7,785 bases of DNA from Bacteroidales bacterium (GTDB lineage: Bacteria; Bacteroidota; Bacteroidia; Bacteroidales; UBA932). This document shows, piece after piece, positions 7,294 through 7,785 of the stretch. The translations under genes were made by a program, and so were the position numbers. The notes under the pieces are model-generated. The model was not told the origin of the DNA, ran no database searches, and was given only the letters and a program-made list of their open reading frames with translations. Each line of letters starts with the position of its first letter. Positions within the stretch are counted from its first letter, which is position 1. Location: NCBI GenBank assembly GCA_004552115.1, contig SFPH01000028.1, positions 1 to 7,785 of the forward strand. The letters are read 5' to 3'.

Positions 7294-7313
7294 CCATGCT
7301 AAAAACGAAAGGA

Positions 7314-7691
7314 ATGAAACAGATTATCTCGGAAAATGCGCCTGCCGCGATCGGCCCCTACAGCCAGGCCGTGGAAGTCGGCGGCTTTGTATATGCTTCG
7401 GGCCAGCTCCCCATTGATCCTGCAACCGGAAGCTTCCCCGAAGGAGGCATAAAGGAGCAGACAAGGCAGTCCCTTCTCAATGTCTCGGCTATTCTCGAGG
7501 CTGCCGGACTGTCCTTGTCCAATGTGGTCAAAACTACTGTGTATCTGGCAGATATGGGCGACTTCGCCGATATGAATGCAGTTTATTCCGAATTCTTCAA
7601 GGCTCCTTATCCGGCACGCTCGGCCGTTGCGGTAAAGGCATTGCCGAAGGGTGCGATGGTTGAGATTGAGGTGATTGCTGCGAGGAGTTGA
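7314..7691 (+). CDS. ridA: RidA family reactive enamine/imine deaminase
   Basis: RidA (YjgF/YER057c/UK114 family) hydrolyses reactive enamine/imine intermediates such as 2-aminoacrylate, formed by PLP enzymes like threonine dehydratase, and protects other PLP enzymes in the cytoplasm. From ATG at 7314 the protein has 125 residues, matching the family's usual 125-130. Signatures are [14 protein letters not shown] (7-20, with Tyr16), ASGQLPIDP (28-36), the [18 protein letters not shown] segment (71-88), and the C-terminal [23 protein letters not shown], where Arg102 is the catalytic-type arginine that binds the substrate carboxylate and Glu117 matches the conserved acidic residue. The upstream ATG at 7257 lies inside the promoter and is rejected. 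The gene is divergent from nqrA, and its stop is 1 bp before the helicase start. Confidence 0.95.
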   Translation: MKQIISENAPAAIGPYSQAVEVGGFVYASGQLPIDPATGSFPEGGIKEQTRQSLLNVSAILEAAGLSLSNVVKTTVYLADMGDFADMNAVYSEFFKAPYPARSAVAVKALPKGAMVEIEVIAARS

Positions 7692-7692
7692 G

Positions 7693-7785
7693 ATGACTGC
7701 GGAGGGAAAGATACTTGAGGGGCTGGACGAACAGCAGAGAGCGGCTGTAAGCCAGACGGAAGGTCCGGTATTGATAGTGGCGGGA
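7693..7785 (+). CDS. UvrD/PcrA-type ATP-dependent DNA helicase, N-terminal fragment cut by window edge
   Basis: Only 31 codons are visible, open to the window end. The residues LDEQQRAAVSQTEGPVLIVAG (11-31) match the start of superfamily 1A helicases: the Q-motif (L-x-x-Q-Q-x-x-A) followed by the strand leading into Walker A, which would begin just past the edge with AGSGKT or similar. UvrD and PcrA unwind DNA in excision and mismatch repair. RecB-like, AddA-like and Rep proteins share this opening, so the exact symbol is withheld. The start at 7693 is 1 bp after the ridA stop, with AGGAG at 7683-7687 inside the last ridA codons, 5 nt upstream. This suggests co-transcription and translational coupling with ridA. 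Confidence 0.85.
   Translation, partial: MTAEGKILEGLDEQQRAAVSQTEGPVLIVAG

Noticed and set aside
7257..7313. Upstream ATG codons for RidA at 7257 and 7296
   Set aside because: They fall inside or at the edge of the predicted promoter; starting at 7314 gives the normal family length and N-terminus.

Overview
The window looks like chromosomal DNA of a Bacteroidales-type Bacteroidota, by eye about half GC. Three things suggest this. Two promoter -7 boxes match the Bacteroidota consensus TAnnTTTG exactly and a third differs by one base. The first gene encodes a fimbrillin/Mfa2-like lipoprotein of a kind known from this order. The NqrC protein starts MNTN, as I recall for Bacteroides-type NqrC. 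Genus cannot be fixed; the GC level would suit Alistipes- or Muribaculaceae-like lineages better than typical Bacteroides (inference).

Layout. Positions 1-986 (minus strand) hold a 3'-truncated gene for a putative fimbrial-anchor-like lipoprotein. The 205-bp gap 987-1191 holds its promoter, several small palindromes, AT-rich repeats spaced 20-21 bp apart, and the intrinsic terminator of the next operon. Positions 1192-7137 (minus strand) are a complete nqrABCDEF operon in canonical order, with 13-18 bp between genes. Positions 7138-7313 are a divergent promoter region with one -7 box for nqrA and one for ridA, and between them a palindrome of FNR-like form (TGAT-N4-ATCA). Positions 7314-7691 (plus strand) encode RidA, followed 1 bp later by the first 31 codons of a UvrD/PcrA-type helicase that runs off the window.

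How the genes work together. NqrA-F form the Na+-translocating NADH:quinone oxidoreductase. NqrF takes electrons from NADH through FAD and a ferredoxin-type 2Fe-2S centre. The NqrD/E membrane pair carries a cysteine-bound iron centre. NqrC and NqrB carry covalent FMN on Thr, and NqrA with NqrB handles the quinone side. All cofactor residues I could check by eye are present, so the complex is predicted functional. The ApbE flavin transferase that attaches the FMN is not in this window. RidA and the helicase are housekeeping genes transcribed away from nqr.

I do not see a convincing undescribed system. The points most worth checking are the FNR-like palindrome upstream of nqrA, the repeat-rich upstream region of the fimbrillin-like gene, and a cysteine-containing C-terminal extension on NqrC.
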